Below are positions 1 through 6,026 of a stretch of 8,349 nucleotides of DNA, piece after piece. The DNA is from Verrucomicrobiaceae bacterium (GTDB lineage: Bacteria; Verrucomicrobiota; Verrucomicrobiia; Verrucomicrobiales; Verrucomicrobiaceae): assembly GCA_947463285.1 (NCBI GenBank), contig CANHTV010000136.1, positions 1 to 8,349 of the forward strand. The letters are read 5' to 3'. How positions within the stretch are numbered: the first letter of the stretch is position 1; the number at the start of each line of letters is the position of its first letter. Below the pieces are notes generated by a model. It was not told the DNA's origin. It did no database searches and saw nothing but the letters and a program-made list of their open reading frames with translations. Position numbers and translations under genes: made by a program.

Positions 1-51
1 AGCCGCCGCTTTCCCAACCCTATTCTGCGCGACCTGATGAAGAAGCGGTGA
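1..51 (+). CDS. C-terminal end of an unidentified protein (partial)
   Basis: The first reading frame is open from base 1 and ends at a TGA (49-51). It gives 16 residues, SRRFPNPILRDLMKKR. The gene begins outside the window, so its family cannot be named. The basic, Arg/Lys-rich end is common to many cytoplasmic proteins and is not diagnostic. It is called because the frame ends just before a short gap facing the convergent dehydrogenase gene, which is a natural gene boundary. A chance open frame of this length is also possible. Confidence 0.45.
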   Translation, partial: SRRFPNPILRDLMKKR

Positions 52-61
52 GCTTTTTGAC

Positions 62-99
62 GTTTAGCTCAGGTGCTTGAACCAGCGTCGAATGCTAAA
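62..99. terminator. Weak inverted repeat between convergent genes
   Basis: In the 50-base gap between the partial plus-strand gene and the convergent dehydrogenase gene, TTTAGC at 63-68 is matched by GCTAAA at 94-99. A smaller imperfect stem (GGT 72-74 with ACC 81-83) lies inside. Neither side has a good T-tract after the stem. A structure that ends transcription in both directions would fit the position, but the stem is AT-rich and has a long loop, so this is only a candidate. Confidence 0.2.
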
Positions 100-101
100 A
101 T

Positions 102-1088
102 CTAAACCTGAAGGATGCCTTTTAGAACAGCAGTTTCGGGTTTGATCCATTGTAGCATCGTGGTGGGGAGATCCTGAAAAGCGCAGCGGTGGGTGATCCA
201 TGGCTGGGTCTTGATCTGACCGCTTTCGATGAGGCTGAGGATACGTGGGAAGTCACTGCTGACGGCATTTCGGCTGGCTAGCAGTGTGAGTTCACGACGA
301 TGAAAAAGTGGGTCGTCGAGAAGCACGGATTCCTTCGTGATGCCGACGAAGATGATGCGCCCGGTGAAGCGACAGAGATGCAGGCTGCGTGCCATGGAAC
401 CGCTGTTTCCGGTGGCATCGAAGATGACCTGGGCCGCAAAACCATCGTGTAGGGCAGGGAGGATGCTGACTTCAGGGTATTGCTGCTGCACAAAGGCGCG
501 GCGGTGGGCGTTCAGCTCCAGCACGGTGATGGGCGCGCCCGTGAGTCGGGCGAATTCGAGGACAGTCAGGCCGATGGGGCCTGCGCCGATGATGAGGATA
601 TCATCACCGTGCTGGATGTCGGCACGGTTGACGGCATGGCAGCCGATGGCGAGAGTTTCGACCAAGGCGAGTTGCTCAAAGCTCAATGCATTGCAGGGAT
701 GCAGCTTTTGTGCTGGCAGGATCATGCGTTCGCGCATGGCTCCGTCACAGTGGACGCCGAGTACTTGAAGGCTTTCGCAACAGTTGGTTCGGCCTTGTTG
801 GCAGGCATGGCAGCGGCCACAGTTCAGGTAGGGCTCCACGGAGCAGCGGTCGCCTATTTTGAGATGGCTCACGTCTGGACCGATGGCGATGACTTCAACA
901 CCCAACTCATGTCCAAGGATGCGCGGATACTCGATGAAGGGCATTTTGCCCAGAAAGGCGCTGATGTCAGTGCCGCAGATACCAATGGCGCGGATGGCGA
1001 CGAGGGCTTCACCTAGTTGAGGTGCAGCTGCTTCAGGCAGCTGGATGAGATCTAACTGGCCGGGCTGCGTGAGACTGAGAGCAAGCAT
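102..1088 (-). CDS. Zinc-dependent medium-chain alcohol/polyol dehydrogenase (Tdh/LgoD-like)
   Basis: The 328-residue protein is a cytoplasmic medium-chain dehydrogenase, expected to oxidise a secondary alcohol of a sugar, sugar acid or amino acid. Likely catalytic zinc ligands are C38 (in GICGTD), H60-E61 (in LGHE) and E144 (in LVETLAIGCHA). Four cysteines at 90, 93, 96 and 104 have the standard structural-zinc spacing. The Rossmann motif GAGPIG is at 168-173. An acidic residue (E190) at the end of the next strand suggests NAD rather than NADP. The C-terminal stretch with ELTLLASRNA, then WITHR, resembles the L-galactonate/threonine dehydrogenase branch, but the substrate cannot be read from sequence. 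The ATG lies 11 bases after the uppS stop, so the two genes are probably co-transcribed. No clear Shine-Dalgarno sequence precedes it. Confidence 0.9.
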   Translation of the reverse strand: MLALSLTQPGQLDLIQLPEAAAPQLGEALVAIRAIGICGTDISAFLGKMPFIEYPRILGHELGVEVIAIGPDVSHLKIGDRCSVEPYLNCGRCHACQQGRTNCCESLQVLGVHCDGAMRERMILPAQKLHPCNALSFEQLALVETLAIGCHAVNRADIQHGDDILIIGAGPIGLTVLEFARLTGAPITVLELNAHRRAFVQQQYPEVSILPALHDGFAAQVIFDATGNSGSMARSLHLCRFTGRIIFVGITKESVLLDDPLFHRRELTLLASRNAVSSDFPRILSLIESGQIKTQPWITHRCAFQDLPTTMLQWIKPETAVLKGILQV

Positions 1089-1099
1089 GGAAAGCGTTT

Positions 1100-1822
1100 T
1101 TACAAGGCACCAAAGCGACGGTGACGACGGCCAAAAGCGCGCACGGCGTCTTCGAGGTCTTCTTTGGCGAAGTCAGGCCAGAGTCTGTCGGTGATGTAGA
1201 ACTCGGTGTAACTGAGCTGCCAGAGCAGGAAATTGGACAGGCGCATCTCGCCACTGGTGCGGATGAGCAGGTCGGGGTCGGGATAGTAACGTGTGTAAAG
1301 GTGTTTGCTGAAGACCTCTGTGTCGATCATGCCCTTGTCGAGATGGCCTCGCTCCACGCTTTCGATCAGGCTTTTGACGCCGTCGATGATCTCCTCGCGG
1401 CCACCGTAACTGAGGGCCAGGATGAGGGTGAGGCCGGTGTTTTGGGAAAGCGACTCGATGGAGCGATGGAGCTGCTGCTGGCAGCTTTCAGGTAGGTCAT
1501 GCAAGCGGCCGATGGCCTGAAGACGGATATTTTGCTCATGCATCTCGGGCGTTTTGATGCGGAGAAATTGCTCCAGCAGCTTCATCAGGGCATCGACTTC
1601 ACGTTTCGGACGCTTCCAGTTTTCCGCAGAGAAGGCGTACAGGGTTAGAAACTCGACACCAAGATCGCCGCAGGCCTGGGTGACTCGGCGGACGGTTTCG
1701 GCTCCCTGGCGATGGCCTTCGGTGCGCGGCAAGCCACGTTCTTTGGCCCAGCGGCCATTGCCATCCATAATGATGGCAATGTGGCGCGGGATGTTTTTGA
1801 GATCTTCAGCGGTGGCTGGCAT
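1100..1822 (-). CDS. uppS: Undecaprenyl diphosphate synthase (cis-prenyltransferase)
   Basis: UppS adds isopentenyl units to farnesyl diphosphate to make the C55 carrier lipid for peptidoglycan and surface polysaccharides, at the cytoplasmic face of the membrane. The 240 residues are close to the family length. MDGNGRWA is at 19-26, with the catalytic D20. GHRQGA at 36-41 contains H37. AFSAENWKRP ends at residue 72, with N68 and W69. SYGGREEI is at 138-145. DPDLLIRTSGEMRLSNF starts at 182 and contains R188 and R194, and E207 follows. All sit six positions before the E. coli equivalents, so the core has no indels. An in-frame TAA lies nine bases before the ATG, which fixes the start. There is no SD at normal spacing. 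The usual partner genes (cdsA, dxr, frr) are absent; a dehydrogenase gene follows instead. Confidence 0.97.
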   Translation of the reverse strand: MPATAEDLKNIPRHIAIIMDGNGRWAKERGLPRTEGHRQGAETVRRVTQACGDLGVEFLTLYAFSAENWKRPKREVDALMKLLEQFLRIKTPEMHEQNIRLQAIGRLHDLPESCQQQLHRSIESLSQNTGLTLILALSYGGREEIIDGVKSLIESVERGHLDKGMIDTEVFSKHLYTRYYPDPDLLIRTSGEMRLSNFLLWQLSYTEFYITDRLWPDFAKEDLEDAVRAFGRRHRRFGAL

Positions 1823-1831
1823 GGCGCGGAT

Positions 1832-1873
1832 TTAGGCGTGCCCTTGCGTCTGCGCAATAGCGGAGGCGCTCAT
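1832..1873 (-). CDS. Possible 13-codon leader ORF upstream of uppS
   Basis: Reading the minus strand, ATG at 1873-1871 opens a short frame, MSASAIAQTQGHA, ending in TAA at 1834-1832. That leaves nine bases before the uppS ATG, in the same frame. It has the best ribosome-binding site seen on this strand (AAGGAT, five bases upstream), whereas uppS itself has none. This could be a translated leader that delivers ribosomes to uppS by termination and reinitiation. The peptide has no run of identical codons or regulatory amino acids that would suggest attenuation. A frame this short can arise by chance, so the call rests on the SD and the tight spacing only. Confidence 0.3.
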   Translation of the reverse strand: MSASAIAQTQGHA

Positions 1874-1878
1874 TGTCT

Positions 1879-1884
1879 ATCCTT
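1879..1884 (-). promoter_or_regulatory. Shine-Dalgarno-like AAGGAT for the leader ORF
   Basis: The minus strand reads AAGGAT here, five bases before the ATG of the 13-codon frame. It is the only SD-like site at good spacing near uppS and is about 57 bases too far upstream to serve the uppS ATG directly. Confidence 0.35.
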
Positions 1885-1939
1885 GCCACTACGGCAGCCG
1901 CGCTCGTCGGCATTTCAGACGTCTTTCATGAGAAACTGC

Positions 1940-3010
1940 CTAAGGTGGCCTTCTGGCCAGTCTGGAATGCTTTTTTAGAAAATGGGTCAGTCTCATCTCG
2001 ATCATTTCATGAGAAAGCTTAGCGCCAGCTATGGCGAGGAAAGTGCCTACACAGCAGAACATCAGATTGCTCAGGCCCTCCGGCCAACCAAGACTGATCT
2101 TCATAAGCAATCGCCTCAAGGGATCGAGAACAAAAGGATGCACCAAGTAGAGGCTGAAGCTGATCTTCCCTAGCCAGAGGCAGGCGCGGGAGCTCAGCAG
2201 GCGTGCCAGCCAACCTTTCTGACGCACGACTTCGATGAACACCAGCAGGACCGCAGGCAGGGCGGCCCACGCCCCTCCAAGGCTGTAGAGGCACAAACCG
2301 GCGATGCCGCTGATGATGCCAAGCGCTGGAATCTCAAGCATGGGTAAATACCCTTTTGAATCTAGCCAAAAGACCAAGGCACCTAGCATGAAGAAGACGA
2401 AAAGCGCATCATGCAAGCCAATTGCCAAACAGACTAGGAGGAATCCCATCATCTTCAGCGGCATCGGCAAGGACCATCGCCGCCCAGCATAAGCTAGCGC
2501 AACGGCGATGATGTAAAAAGCCGTCTCATAGCTGAGTGACCAGGCATTTTTTTGAGCGATGGGCAGCTGTGTGAGACCGGGAAGAAAAAACAGGTTAGAT
2601 AAAAAATGCCCCGCATAAGCCGAGGGGGAATCTCGGAGCGATCCCATCCATTCATAGTTCATCCAAGGACCGAGCCCAAACATGATGAGATGTAGGATGA
2701 GGAACAGAGGGTAAATCCGCAGGACACGGTTCACTGCAAAACGACGCAGATCACGATGCCTCGACAAAGAGCCCACGATCAAGTAGCCACTGATGCAGAA
2801 AAACAGCAGCACGGCGTAGATCCCCAAGTTTTCCAGCCATGGTGAGTTGCTTTGATTGATGAAACCCGCTTTCGCGCTCATGCAGTGCAGGTGATACAGA
2901 AGCACCATCGTCGCAGCAACTCCGCGCAGCCCTTCGATGCCTTCATTCCGAAGTGGCCTGGAAGAGTGAGATAAAGATTGTAGCTGCATGGAGTAAACCG
3001 GAAATTTCAC
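1940..3010 (-). CDS. AT3-family integral membrane acyltransferase
   Basis: This 356-residue, strongly hydrophobic multi-span protein matches the acyltransferase 3 family, which moves acetyl or other acyl groups onto sugars of surface glycans, peptidoglycan or small molecules in the inner membrane. The N-terminal motif has R29 and H40 in the family's R-X10-H arrangement, within EGLRGVAATMVLLYH. It is followed by GIYAVLLFFCISGYL (63-77), RRFAVNRVLRIYPLF (89-103) and AWSLSYE (156-162). A later LGKISFSLYLVHPF is the typical penultimate helix. The longest frame begins with GTG at 3010-3008, directly after an in-frame TGA. An ATG at codon 8 (2989-2987) is an equally good start, and neither has a clear SD. 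The neighbours give no substrate; there is no adjacent glycosyltransferase cluster. A gap of 117 bases separates it from uppS, so co-transcription is uncertain. Confidence 0.9.
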   Translation of the reverse strand: MKFPVYSMQLQSLSHSSRPLRNEGIEGLRGVAATMVLLYHLHCMSAKAGFINQSNSPWLENLGIYAVLLFFCISGYLIVGSLSRHRDLRRFAVNRVLRIYPLFLILHLIMFGLGPWMNYEWMGSLRDSPSAYAGHFLSNLFFLPGLTQLPIAQKNAWSLSYETAFYIIAVALAYAGRRWSLPMPLKMMGFLLVCLAIGLHDALFVFFMLGALVFWLDSKGYLPMLEIPALGIISGIAGLCLYSLGGAWAALPAVLLVFIEVVRQKGWLARLLSSRACLWLGKISFSLYLVHPFVLDPLRRLLMKISLGWPEGLSNLMFCCVGTFLAIAGAKLSHEMIEMRLTHFLKKHSRLARRPP

Positions 3011-3074
3011 TCAGATGCTTTGACTCTCAATGAAAGAACGGACGATCTTGGTTCTAGTTACATAGTCAATTATC
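3011..3074. promoter_or_regulatory. Divergent intergenic region, presumed promoters
   Basis: This 64-base gap separates the minus-strand acyltransferase from the plus-strand esterase, so it should hold both promoters. TTGACT occurs on the plus strand at 3020-3025 and on the minus strand at 3069-3064, each pointing toward a gene like a -35 box. Neither has a recognisable -10 hexamer 16-18 bases away. No operator or riboswitch is evident. Confidence 0.35.
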
Positions 3075-4271
3075 ATGAAAACCTGCCTCTTATTTTTTGC
3101 CGCTCTTTTCAGCACCTCGGCGCTTCTCGCAGAACCTGCCAAAGTCCGCCTTTGGCCTGACGGTGCCCCTGGAGCCAAAGGACTGGAGGATAAAGATCAA
3201 CCTTTCATTTACCTTTGGCCTGCTGCCAAAGAAAAAGCCAATGGAGCAGCCTTCGTCGTCTGTCCTGGAGGCGGCTATGGTGGTCTCGCTGCGGATCATG
3301 AAGGCACGCAGGTGGCGAAGTGGTTCAACGGCATCGGTGTCTCTGCCTTTGTGCTTCATTACCGTTTAGGCACAAATGGTTATCATTACCCGATCCAGCT
3401 CATGGATGTGCAGCGTGCTATCCGGCATGTGAGGGCCAATGCCGCCTCGTATGGCATCGACCCGAACCGTATCGGTGTCATCGGCTTCTCGGCCGGTGGA
3501 CATCTGAGCTCGATGGCGGCCACGCTTTTTGATGAAAAACCGGCGGGCATGACCCAGGATGCTGTCGATCAAGTCAGCGCACGTCCCGATGTGGCTGCTC
3601 CCACCTATCCCGTGATCTCCATGATCGCAGCCAGCTCTCACAAAGGATCGCGTAAAAACCTGCTCGGTCCTCATGATAGCGATGAACTGGCCAAACAAGT
3701 CAGCACCGAGCTGCGCGTGACGCCGCAAACTCCTCCGACCTTCCTTTTCCAGACGGATGAAGACAGCGTCGTGCCAGCGGAAAACGCCGTGTCCTTTTAC
3801 CTCGCCTGCCGAAAAAATGGCGTGCCAGCGGAACTGCATTGCTATCGTCCAGGGCCTCATGGCGTTGGTCTGTTTTTGGGTGACCCCGTGCTCGGCACCT
3901 GGAGCGGTCATCTGAGAGATTGGCTGAGAAATCAGGGCTTCCTGCGTCCAGCTCCACGCACTGCCATCTCCGGTAAAGTCAGCGTCAATGGGGCTCCGGT
4001 GAGCTGGGGCAGCATCGTTTTCACCCCAGAGGACCCCAACGCCCCGGTCGCTTGTGCCCGAGTGATGAAAGGCAGCTTTAAGCTCGATGCCAAAACCGGT
4101 CCCGTTCTCGGCAAAACCCAACTCACCGTCAGCTACAGTGCTGCCGATGTCCCAGGACTAGAGACGCCGGATGGCACTGCCAGCACTCAGGAACAAAAAC
4201 CCGGCTCAGGCTCTTGGACCTTATTGATTAATGCAGATCACCCCACTCTGGATTTGAAAGTCGAGCGCTGA
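3075..4271 (+). CDS. Exported alpha/beta-hydrolase esterase with C-terminal beta-sandwich domain
   Basis: The 398-residue protein starts with a signal peptide: K2, a hydrophobic stretch at 4-18 and likely cleavage after LLA at 17-19. The hydrolase domain spans about 22-293. The oxyanion-region motif CPGGGYGGL is at 63-71 and the nucleophile elbow GFSAGGH at 137-143 has S139. D230 (in DEDSVVP) and H262 (in GPHGVG) complete the likely triad. This resembles the acetyl-xylan-esterase/feruloyl-esterase-like group common in PVC bacteria, so deacetylation of a polysaccharide in the periplasm or outside is likely, though not proven. Residues about 297-398 (ISGKVSVNGAPVSWGSIVFTP onward) form a second domain like the carboxypeptidase-regulatory or transthyretin-like folds of planctomycete and verrucomicrobial exported proteins. 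No clear SD precedes the ATG. The ThuA-like gene follows in the same direction, 320 bases on. Confidence 0.88.
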   Translation: MKTCLLFFAALFSTSALLAEPAKVRLWPDGAPGAKGLEDKDQPFIYLWPAAKEKANGAAFVVCPGGGYGGLAADHEGTQVAKWFNGIGVSAFVLHYRLGTNGYHYPIQLMDVQRAIRHVRANAASYGIDPNRIGVIGFSAGGHLSSMAATLFDEKPAGMTQDAVDQVSARPDVAAPTYPVISMIAASSHKGSRKNLLGPHDSDELAKQVSTELRVTPQTPPTFLFQTDEDSVVPAENAVSFYLACRKNGVPAELHCYRPGPHGVGLFLGDPVLGTWSGHLRDWLRNQGFLRPAPRTAISGKVSVNGAPVSWGSIVFTPEDPNAPVACARVMKGSFKLDAKTGPVLGKTQLTVSYSAADVPGLETPDGTASTQEQKPGSGSWTLLINADHPTLDLKVER

Positions 4272-4307
4272 AATCCCACTCTTTGCGTCATAAAAACAGC
4301 CGAGACG

Positions 4308-4415
4308 ATGACCAAATCTAGGTTGTTCCAAGGAGTAAATGGATTCTGCTTCAACCGTTTGGTGAACGAACTGTTGGAAAATAGGCGAAAGGGGCGCCAT
4401 CTGCGCGTTGACTAG
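4308..4415 (+). CDS. Doubtful 35-codon ORF or gene remnant
   Basis: ATG at 4308 opens a frame of 35 codons ending in TAG. The encoded peptide is basic, and its second half (RLVNELLENRRKGRHLRVD) looks like a charged helix. A separate eight-codon frame at 4339-4365, in another phase, has AAGGAG three bases before its ATG, which complicates any reading of this region as coding. I do not recognise the peptide. It may be a remnant of a larger gene, because two hydrophobic open stretches follow in shifted frames. Confidence 0.15.
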   Translation: MTKSRLFQGVNGFCFNRLVNELLENRRKGRHLRVD

Positions 4416-4464
4416 GCGGCATCGTGGTGGTGACTTCGGTTCCGGTGTTCTATTTGGTGAAGCC

Positions 4465-4554
4465 ATGATGGCGTTGACCTTACTGGTCGGGGCTTGGGGT
4501 TTCATTTCGGGACGCGTTTTTAAAAAGTTCGTCGTTTTGAGATTGCCTGATTGA
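4465..4554 (+). CDS. Doubtful 29-codon ORF with one hydrophobic segment
   Basis: Two adjacent ATG codons (4465 and 4468) begin a 29-residue frame whose first half, MMALTLLVGAWGFISG, could span a membrane and is followed by the basic tail RVFKKF. A purine-rich GGTGA lies six bases before the first ATG. The first ATG overlaps the TGA of an upstream open stretch that is also hydrophobic, an arrangement seen in translational coupling and also in frameshifted pseudogenes. No family is recognised, and the size is within what chance produces. Confidence 0.2.
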   Translation: MMALTLLVGAWGFISGRVFKKFVVLRLPD

Positions 4555-4591
4555 CCAGATCCCGAATTCCCTGCCATCATCACGTCCCACC

Positions 4592-5629
4592 ATGAAACGC
4601 CGTTTCCTCCTCTCCCTCCTTGCCGCGCTACCTCTGGGCTCATGCCTAGCTGCTGATGACTTTATCTCGTTTGACCCCAAAGGCGATGCTAAGGGCAAGC
4701 ATGTCGTCCTGATCTCTGGCGACGAAGAATACCGTAGTGAAGAAGGCCTGCCGATGCTGGCTCGAATCCTGAGTGAACGCCACGGCTTCAAGACCACGGT
4801 GCTTTTCTCCGTGGATAAGGACGGCTTCATCGACTCCAACAATCAGGCCAGCCTCACGAATCCAGCCGCGCTGGACAGCGCCGATGCCATCATCATGCTG
4901 ATTCGTTTCCGTCATTGGCCCGATGAGGCCATGAAGCACTTTCACGATGCAGTTCAGCGTGGCGTGCCGATCATCGGCCTGCGCACCGCGACCCACGCCT
5001 TCAATATGGCCAAAGACAGTACCTATGGTGCCTGGGCCTGGAACAATGCAGAGGGTGGTTTTGGCCGTATTTTCCTGGGTGAAACCTGGGTCAGCCACTG
5101 GGGCAAACATCGCGCTGAAGCGACCCAGGGCGTGCTCGAGGCCTCAGCCAAGGGCAATTCGCTGCTGAATGGTGTGACCGAAATTTTTGGCACGACGGAT
5201 GTCTATGAGGCGGCCCCTCCCGCAGACTCCACCATCTTGGTGCGCGGTCAGGTCATCGCTGGCATGGAGCCAGGTAGCCCACCGGCTAATTATACGAAAA
5301 AGAACCGCGCTGGCCAGGAGCAGGGCGTGAATGCACCGATGATGCCCGTCGCCTGGAGCCGTGAAGTCAAAAATGAAGCTGGCAAGATCAATAAGATCCT
5401 TTGCACCACCATGGGCGCTGCCACGGATCTTACCAACGAAAGTCTGCGTCGCCTCGTGGTGAATGGCGTCTTTTGGGGCCTCGGTCTCGAAGTGCCTGCC
5501 GCTGCGAATGTCAATTATGTCGGCGAGTTCAAACCGCTGATGTATGGCACGAAGGATGGTGACAACACCTCTGATCCCCATCGTTTCCGCGGCTTCAAGC
5601 GCGGTGTCAAACCTGCAGATCTTCGTTGA
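4592..5629 (+). CDS. Exported ThuA-like domain protein
   Basis: The protein has 345 residues. An N-terminal signal (KRR at 2-4, hydrophobic 5-16) ends near ALPLGSCLAADD. Cleavage after A20 or A21 is likely, while LGSC at 15-18 also loosely fits a lipoprotein box with C18. The rest matches the ThuA/glutamine-amidotransferase-like fold. KHVVLISGDEEYRSEEGLP starts at 36, DAIIMLIRFRHWPDE at 98-112, and RGVPIIGLRTATHAF at 123-137. TWVSHWGKH follows. ThuA in rhizobia is linked to trehalose/disaccharide catabolism through 3-keto sugars. Exported relatives are abundant in Planctomycetes and Verrucomicrobia, where their activity is mostly inferred, so a sugar-related role is only likely. No SD is visible before the ATG, and the gene is followed by a hairpin. 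Confidence 0.88.
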   Translation: MKRRFLLSLLAALPLGSCLAADDFISFDPKGDAKGKHVVLISGDEEYRSEEGLPMLARILSERHGFKTTVLFSVDKDGFIDSNNQASLTNPAALDSADAIIMLIRFRHWPDEAMKHFHDAVQRGVPIIGLRTATHAFNMAKDSTYGAWAWNNAEGGFGRIFLGETWVSHWGKHRAEATQGVLEASAKGNSLLNGVTEIFGTTDVYEAAPPADSTILVRGQVIAGMEPGSPPANYTKKNRAGQEQGVNAPMMPVAWSREVKNEAGKINKILCTTMGAATDLTNESLRRLVVNGVFWGLGLEVPAAANVNYVGEFKPLMYGTKDGDNTSDPHRFRGFKRGVKPADLR

Positions 5630-5649
5630 TCCTTCAGGGCTCTGATTTC

Positions 5650-5685
5650 GGCGGGTGTGTCCATTGTGGGCCACCCGCCATTTTC
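5650..5685 (+). terminator. Hairpin terminator between convergent thuA-like and ybaB genes
   Basis: GGCGGGTG at 5650-5657 is perfectly complementary to CACCCGCC at 5672-5679, giving an 8-bp GC-rich stem with a 14-base loop. ATTTTCATTT follows on the plus side, a weak T-rich tail suited to ending the ThuA-like transcript. On the minus side the stem is followed by GAAATCAG, with no T-tract, so any termination of the ybaB transcript would be less efficient. The stem lies 20 bases after the plus-strand stop. Confidence 0.7.
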
Positions 5686-5687
5686 AT

Positions 5688-6002
5688 TTACAGGCCCAAT
5701 CCCGGCGGCAGGCCGAGCCCGCCGGTGAGCTTGCCCATCTCGGCGTTTTGCGTGTCTTTGATCTTCTTTTGCAGCTGCTGGATCGCTGAAAGCACGAGGT
5801 CTTCAAGCATCTCCACGTCACTGGGATCAACGATCTCCTTGGCGATTTTGACACTTTGAATGTCGCCGTGGCCATTCGCTGTGACAGCTACTTTACCACC
5901 AGCCACGCTGGCATCGAAGGAGCGTGCAGCGAGCTCAGCCTGAGATTTTTGCATCTGGCTCTGCATCTGCTGCATTTGCTTCATCATCTTCTGAATATTC
6001 AT
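5688..6002 (-). CDS. ybaB: YbaB/EbfC family nucleoid-associated protein
   Basis: This 104-residue cytoplasmic protein matches the small DNA-binding YbaB/EbfC family, whose dimers bind DNA and affect nucleoid structure and recombination-linked processes. The Met/Gln/Lys-rich N-terminal helix (MNIQKMMKQMQQMQSQMQ, 1-18) is typical. It is followed by VTANGHGDIQSVKIAKEIVDP, and then by DVEMLEDLVLSAIQQLQKKI, the usual C-terminal helix. A Gly/Leu/Pro tail closes it (GGLGLPPGLGL), as in many homologues. The length is normal. It lies 24 bases after the TPR-AAA ATPase gene on the same strand, so the two are probably one transcript. The usual dnaX and recR neighbours are absent. The ATG has a pyrimidine-rich upstream stretch and no SD. 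Confidence 0.95.
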   Translation of the reverse strand: MNIQKMMKQMQQMQSQMQKSQAELAARSFDASVAGGKVAVTANGHGDIQSVKIAKEIVDPSDVEMLEDLVLSAIQQLQKKIKDTQNAEMGKLTGGLGLPPGLGL

Positions 6003-6026
6003 GATCGTAGGAAGAAAAAAGGAGGA

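Larger units (their letters stand above)
4272..4591. other. 320-base gap with no convincing gene
   Basis: Between the esterase stop and the ThuA-like start there is no clear gene and no clear terminator. The plus strand holds a 35-codon frame from ATG 4308 to TAG 4415. An unstarted open stretch follows, running from 4412 to TGA 4468 and ending IVVVTSVPVFYLVKP. A 29-codon frame then runs from ATG 4465. The latter two overlap as ATGA. TTGACC at 4551-4556 with CATCAT at 4575-4580 (18-base spacer) is a poor match to a promoter for the ThuA-like gene. The chain of short frames could be the remains of a small membrane protein gene or plain coincidence. Confidence 0.5.

Noticed and set aside
480..1016. 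Plus-strand open frame of 178 codons
   Set aside because: Antisense to the dehydrogenase, in which all zinc and nucleotide-binding motifs are intact.
3020..3069. Symmetric TTGACT/AGTCAA as divergent promoters or an operator
   Set aside because: No acceptable -10 hexamer lies 16-18 bases from either copy, and six-base matches 38 bases apart can occur by chance.
3366..4121. Minus-strand open frame of 251 codons
   Set aside because: Antisense to the esterase catalytic and C-terminal domains; His/Arg/Gly-rich with no domain signature.
4221..4643. Minus-strand open frame of 140 codons spanning the whole esterase-ThuA gap
   Set aside because: It overlaps the ends of two confident plus-strand genes, has no recognisable motif, and its composition (Pro/Ser/Thr/Lys without hydrophobic periodicity) looks like a chance antisense frame.
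4637..4648. LGSC in the ThuA-like signal as a lipoprotein box
   Set aside because: The fit is loose, and ordinary cleavage after Ala20 or Ala21 is at least as likely, so a lipoprotein call is not supported.
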